Shown here one piece after another: positions 52,273 to 55,448 of a DNA stretch of 55,448 bases. The notes under the pieces are model-generated. The model had not been told where the DNA came from. It did no database searches and saw nothing but the letters and a program-made list of their open reading frames with translations. The translations under genes were made by a program, and so were the position numbers. The stretch is from positions 1 through 55,448 of the forward strand of contig CANQBZ010000011.1 of assembly GCA_947589295.1 (NCBI GenBank), given 5' to 3'. The DNA comes from an uncultured Akkermansia sp. GTDB taxonomy: Bacteria > Verrucomicrobiota > Verrucomicrobiia > Verrucomicrobiales > Akkermansiaceae. Position 1 is the first letter of the stretch, and each line of letters begins with the position of its first letter.

Positions 52273-52976
52273 TTGCGTAGGGTGGCGTTTAATTCATCAG
52301 ACACGCCTTCCATGATAAGCCCATCGCTCATATTGATGGCACGGTCGGTGAAGGCAGCAGTTTTTGGATCATGCGTGACGATGATTACGGTGATCCCTTG
52401 CTGCCGGTTTAAAGCTCGGAACATATTCATGACCTCCACCGAGGTGGTGGAATCAAGATTGCCGGTGGGTTCATCTGCCAGTAAAATACCGGGGGAATTG
52501 ATAAGCGAACGGGCGATAGCCACGCGCTGTTGTTGCCCACCGGAAAGTTGCGCAGGAGTGTGGTGCATACGCTCCTCCAGTCCCACCAAGCGGATGAGCT
52601 GCAATGCCCGTTCGCGTATTTGCGCCGTCTTCTGCACAGGATGGCGATAATACGCAGGCATCATCACGTTCTCGATGGCCGAGGTACGGGGTAACAAGTT
52701 GAAATTTTGAAAAACAAAACCGATGCGCGCATTGCGTAAGCGCGCCCGCTCATCCGCATTCAATCCAGCCACATCTCTCCCGTCCAGCAGATATTCACCC
52801 CCACTTGGGTGATCCAAGCAGCCCAAAATATTCATCAGCGTGGATTTTCCACTCCCAGACGCTCCTGTGAGCGATACAAACTCCCCATCTTCAATACTCA
52901 ACGATATACCCTTAAGCACGGGCAGATCAATCTCTCCAAGATGGTAAACCTTGGTGATGTTACGCAGCTCGATCAC
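52269..52976 (-). CDS. ABC transporter ATPase (MacB/LolD-type)
   Basis: A 235-residue ATP-binding subunit. Walker A is GASGSGKST (38-46), the signature is LSGGQQQRVAIARSL, Walker B is ILLADEPTGNLD, and IVTHDPKTAAFTDR holds the switch His. It belongs to the MacB/LolD branch. Its product powers the mechanotransmission permease next to it (4-nt overlap). It starts 21 nt after the adaptor gene. Confidence 0.93.
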   Translation of the reverse strand: MIELRNITKVYHLGEIDLPVLKGISLSIEDGEFVSLTGASGSGKSTLMNILGCLDHPSGGEYLLDGRDVAGLNADERARLRNARIGFVFQNFNLLPRTSAIENVMMPAYYRHPVQKTAQIRERALQLIRLVGLEERMHHTPAQLSGGQQQRVAIARSLINSPGILLADEPTGNLDSTTSVEVMNMFRALNRQQGITVIIVTHDPKTAAFTDRAINMSDGLIMEGVSDELNATLRK

Positions 52977-52997
52977 GTCGGTTGTACATGGGTGATG

Positions 52998-54416
52998 TTA
53001 CATGGGCGGCGGCCCGGGGCGGCTATTTTTTGCATCTTGCCCGGGTTTCGGTTCCGCGCCGCCGGCGGAACGCTCGCGCCTCTTCGGGCGATTCATGCCA
53101 AAGAGATTTTTCTCCCCTTCTTGCGATGGATTAACTCGCACGTCCCCACTCTGCTGCACGCCAATCACCAGCTCATCTCCCGCTTCTAATCCTTCTCCAT
53201 TTATCGGGACCACTACACTGCGCGTGCCATCATCGCGACCCCTTTGCACACGTACCGGCACCACATGTTCACCTTGCTTTTTCCACAAAAGAGCTGTGTC
53301 GTCAGCACCTACTCCCGACTGCATCTGTTGCACACCGGGAGCTATCATTTCAGGCAAGGGATGAAAATCAAAGGCGATATCCGGCACCATCAAGCAGTTC
53401 TTAAACTCTTCCACGATGAAGTTCACATTCGCACTCATATAGGGCAAGAGCTTGCGTTCCGGATTTTCTACATCAACCTCCACGATGTACGTTACCACAT
53501 TGGAAGACATTGTAGCGTTAGGTCGAATCTTATTTACCCTGCCCGTAAAGGTTTCATTGGGAAGAGCATCCACCGTGTAACGAACTTCCTGTCCAGCACT
53601 CACCTTGGCAATATCAGCCTCGTTCACGCTCGCCCAAATCTGCATGTGGGTTAAATCCCTCGCTACGAGGAAAAGCGTAGTGGCGTTCATGCTGCTTACT
53701 ACCGTTTGCCCCACATTCACTTGACGCACCACAATGGTACCATCCACTGGTGTGGTAATGCGAGTGTAATCACGGTTACGTAGTTCGCGTGTGAGTTGCG
53801 CCTGTGCGCTCTGCAAAGCAGCCTCGGCATTTGCCTGCTGCGCGCGGCTCGTCTGCTGCTGAGCTTGCGCACTCTGCACTGCTGCCGCTGTACTCTCCGC
53901 GGCATTCACAAACTGGTCATACTCCATCTGCGAGAGCGCATCCCCTACACCCAATTTCTCTGCGCGCTGCATGTCTCGGTCTGCCTTATTTTTATTGGCC
54001 TGAGCCTGCGCCACAGCCGCCTCCGCCTGCGCTACGGCTGCCGCCGCAGAGAGTATCTGCGCCTGGGCCTGCGCCACTTGCGCCTCAGCGCGTTTTATAT
54101 CCAGTTCCACCAACGTATCGTCTATGCGCGCCAGCAATTGCCCTGCTTTCACCTCACTTCCGTAATCCACGCGTTTTCCATGCACATCGGTGCCAAATTC
54201 CTTGATTTCACCCGTCACCTGTGCTCCCACATCCACAAGCTCCTGCGGCTCCAAAGTACCGGTGGCCTGCACCTTGTTCACAAAATCACCGCACGTTACG
54301 GTCGTTGTCGAAAAGCATCGTTTATTTTCGCGGCGGTTAGTTGCATAATGCACCCATACCCACACTGCAAGCGCCACCACGGTCAATGTAATGATGACTT
54401 TTAGTATTGTTTTCAT
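52998..54416 (-). CDS. MacA-like periplasmic adaptor (HlyD/RND family)
   Basis: A 472-residue membrane-fusion protein starting at ATG 54416. The single N-terminal membrane anchor is LKVIITLTVVALAVWVWVHY. A biotinyl-lipoyl half (VQATGTLEPQELVDVGAQVT) precedes an unusually long alanine/glutamine coiled-coil hairpin (about 100-215), and ITTPVDGTIVVRQVNVGQTV is the second lipoyl half. The C-terminal proline-rich tail is PGPPPM. It joins the MacB-type permease to the NodT channel. It is the first gene of the export operon. Confidence 0.92.
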   Translation of the reverse strand: MKTILKVIITLTVVALAVWVWVHYATNRRENKRCFSTTTVTCGDFVNKVQATGTLEPQELVDVGAQVTGEIKEFGTDVHGKRVDYGSEVKAGQLLARIDDTLVELDIKRAEAQVAQAQAQILSAAAAVAQAEAAVAQAQANKNKADRDMQRAEKLGVGDALSQMEYDQFVNAAESTAAAVQSAQAQQQTSRAQQANAEAALQSAQAQLTRELRNRDYTRITTPVDGTIVVRQVNVGQTVVSSMNATTLFLVARDLTHMQIWASVNEADIAKVSAGQEVRYTVDALPNETFTGRVNKIRPNATMSSNVVTYIVEVDVENPERKLLPYMSANVNFIVEEFKNCLMVPDIAFDFHPLPEMIAPGVQQMQSGVGADDTALLWKKQGEHVVPVRVQRGRDDGTRSVVVPINGEGLEAGDELVIGVQQSGDVRVNPSQEGEKNLFGMNRPKRRERSAGGAEPKPGQDAKNSRPGPPPM

Positions 54417-54554
54417 CACTGTTGTTTTCTATTTAGGACTCGCGTGAACCACACTGCGTCTCTCCTCTCCATATCTCCATACGGAAAGACGTATTAAGAG
54501 CTCAGATTTCTACCCCGCAGAGAGGAAAATTAACACTAATCACCGCCCGCGAAC

Positions 54555-55034
54555 TCAAAAGGGGATATCGTCGTCCTCCTCAAGGGGCATAGGCGTCTGG
54601 CTTGGTGCCGCCATAGCCTGTCCTCTATCGGAAGCGTCATTGTTTTGGCGATATCCACCGCCACTACCACGAGGAGCAGGCGCCGGGGAGCCATCGCGAC
54701 CACCACTGAGCAGTTGCATATTTTCCGCGATAATGCGAATACGACTTCTCTTCTGCCCACTCTGTTTGTCTTCCCATGAATCCATTTGCAACCTCCCCTC
54801 GATAAATACGGGGCGTCCTTTTGAGAGGTATTGCGCCGCAATCTCCCCGAGTCGTCCCCAGCAAGTCACATCCAAAAATGTTGTTTCTTCACGCCGCTCC
54901 GCGTCATTCGGTCCGCCGGTCACCCGGTTGACAGCGAGCCGCAACTCGGTGAGAGACGTGCCACGGGGAGTCGTGCGTACCTCCGGATCTGCCGTGAGGT
55001 TGCCAATAATCATCACTTTATTCAAATTAGCCAT
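54555..55034 (-). CDS. ssb: Single-stranded DNA-binding protein
   Basis: A 159-residue SSB. The OB-fold covers residues 1-110: MANLNKVMIIGNLTADPEVR, then RGTSLTELRLAVNR and LDVTCWGRLGEIAAQYLSKG. A glycine/asparagine-rich linker follows. The acidic tip EEDDDIPF at the C-terminus recruits repair and replication partners. A promoter 42-70 nt upstream gives a short leader with a poor ribosome site. Confidence 0.96.
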   Translation of the reverse strand: MANLNKVMIIGNLTADPEVRTTPRGTSLTELRLAVNRVTGGPNDAERREETTFLDVTCWGRLGEIAAQYLSKGRPVFIEGRLQMDSWEDKQSGQKRSRIRIIAENMQLLSGGRDGSPAPAPRGSGGGYRQNNDASDRGQAMAAPSQTPMPLEEDDDIPF

Positions 55035-55075
55035 GGTTCTGTATGGGTTAAATGTGGAATGGTAATGTTATGGCC

Positions 55076-55104
55076 ATTCTACGCGCGAACCTCCTGCTTA
55101 GCAA
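55076..55104 (-). promoter_or_regulatory. Promoter of ssb
   Basis: Minus strand TTGCTA (55104-55099), a 17-nt spacer and TAGAAT (55081-55076), leaving a leader of about 35 nt to the ATG at 55034. Confidence 0.55.
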
Positions 55105-55337
55105 GTAAAAACTATCATCCTTCCTAACAAAACGGATATGTCCTGAACCTTTTGTACCTGTTTATAAACGTTTAAGGTAAAAATAGCTCTTCAATGCTCG
55201 AAGCGATGCGGTATTTGTTTTAGTACCGTGTATAGTCCAATCTCCGTATGCAACCTACCCCATGGGGGCGAGATTCACTGTACTCTACGCACGGAACCTC
55301 ACACAGTCAAATGTCCCGCCTGGGGCTTCTCATACAC
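55105..55337. other. Non-coding sequence between ssb and IS end
   Basis: About 230 bases upstream of the ssb promoter with no ORF that looks real. The sequence is rather AT-rich near 55140-55230 and includes ACCCCATGGGG (about 55256-55266), a short palindrome. It ends at the TGTCAATTTTTGG terminus of the mobile element. Confidence 0.5.
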
Positions 55338-55448
55338 TGTCAATTTTTGGAGCGCACAGTAAAAAGAACCTCCGTGATCGGACAAAAATAGTGCACCGAA
55401 AAAAGAAAAGTGATCGGACATAATTAGCGCACCGAAGTGTTCCGCGAT
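55338..55448. mobile_element. Terminal repeats of an IS21-like insertion sequence (partial)
   Basis: Three related subterminal repeats occur every 36-39 nt. The first is degenerate at 55335-55358; then come GTGATCGGACAAAAATAGTG plus CACCGAA at 55374-55400 and GTGATCGGACATAATTAGCG plus CACCGAA at 55410-55436, which differ at three positions. Multiple terminal repeats with this GTGCACTA--TTGTCCGATCAC-like pattern (reverse strand), starting at a TG dinucleotide (55338), are typical of IS21-family ends. The transposase genes (istA/istB) would lie beyond the window. Confidence 0.6.

Overview
The window looks like chromosomal DNA of a Gram-negative bacterium of the Verrucomicrobiota (Akkermansia-like) type. 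The reasons are a fused LpxC-FabZ protein, a large type V autotransporter, an LpxR-type lipid A deacylase beside ResB/CcsA-type cytochrome c assembly genes, a MacAB/NodT-type exporter and an extensive surface-polysaccharide locus. The phylum is an inference from gene content; no rRNA is present.

Region 1 (1-9402) is the end of a podovirus-like prophage. Six virion genes run leftwards: head-tail adaptor, internal virion-like protein, terminase-small-like protein, tail fibre, an unknown protein and a very large protein that leaves the window. Heptamer repeats (AAATCGT) fill two spacers. A divergent PEGA-like lipoprotein gene, a truncated integrase start and three short direct repeats lie between this module and a tRNA-Glu gene, whose 3' end faces the prophage. 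That is the usual layout of a tRNA attachment site. The phage DNA has more C than G on the plus strand whichever way its genes point.

Region 2 (9403-15014) is core genome: lpxC-fabZ, a DUF3737-like beta-helix protein and a TPR protein on the minus strand, then two overlapping pseudouridine synthase genes on the plus strand.

Region 3 (15243-34026) is an unbroken minus-strand run of 18 tightly packed or overlapping genes. In transcription order they encode a GT2 glycosyltransferase; a GDP-heptose pathway (4,6-dehydratase, GmhA, HddA, fused HddC-HAD phosphatase); a 1269-residue HAD/glycosyltransferase protein; a split CapF-like reductase plus cupin; an MptE/GT42-like protein; a CMP-sugar-type cytidylyltransferase; a HAD phosphatase; a caspase-like peptidase; an 85-residue orphan; and a Dlt/Alg-like acylation module (AlgJ/X-like protein, MBOAT, acyl carrier protein, SDR reductase, AMP-forming ligase). 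The first gene of the acylation module carries an in-frame run of ten G, a likely phase-variation switch. No flippase, polymerase or export ABC transporter is recognisable in the run.

Region 4 (34474-41332) holds housekeeping genes: pyrE and nagZ forward; cmk-plsC-recF and an LpxR-like/ResB-like/CcsA operon reverse. Region 5 (41446-49296) is one 2616-residue autotransporter gene with its own promoter. Region 6 (49514-55034) is a MacA/MacB(split)/NodT export operon and ssb. The window ends inside the multi-repeat terminus of an IS21-like insertion sequence.

Five genes that start transcription units have a sigma70-type -10 box ending only 6-9 nt before the start codon, which suggests that leaderless mRNAs are common in this genome.
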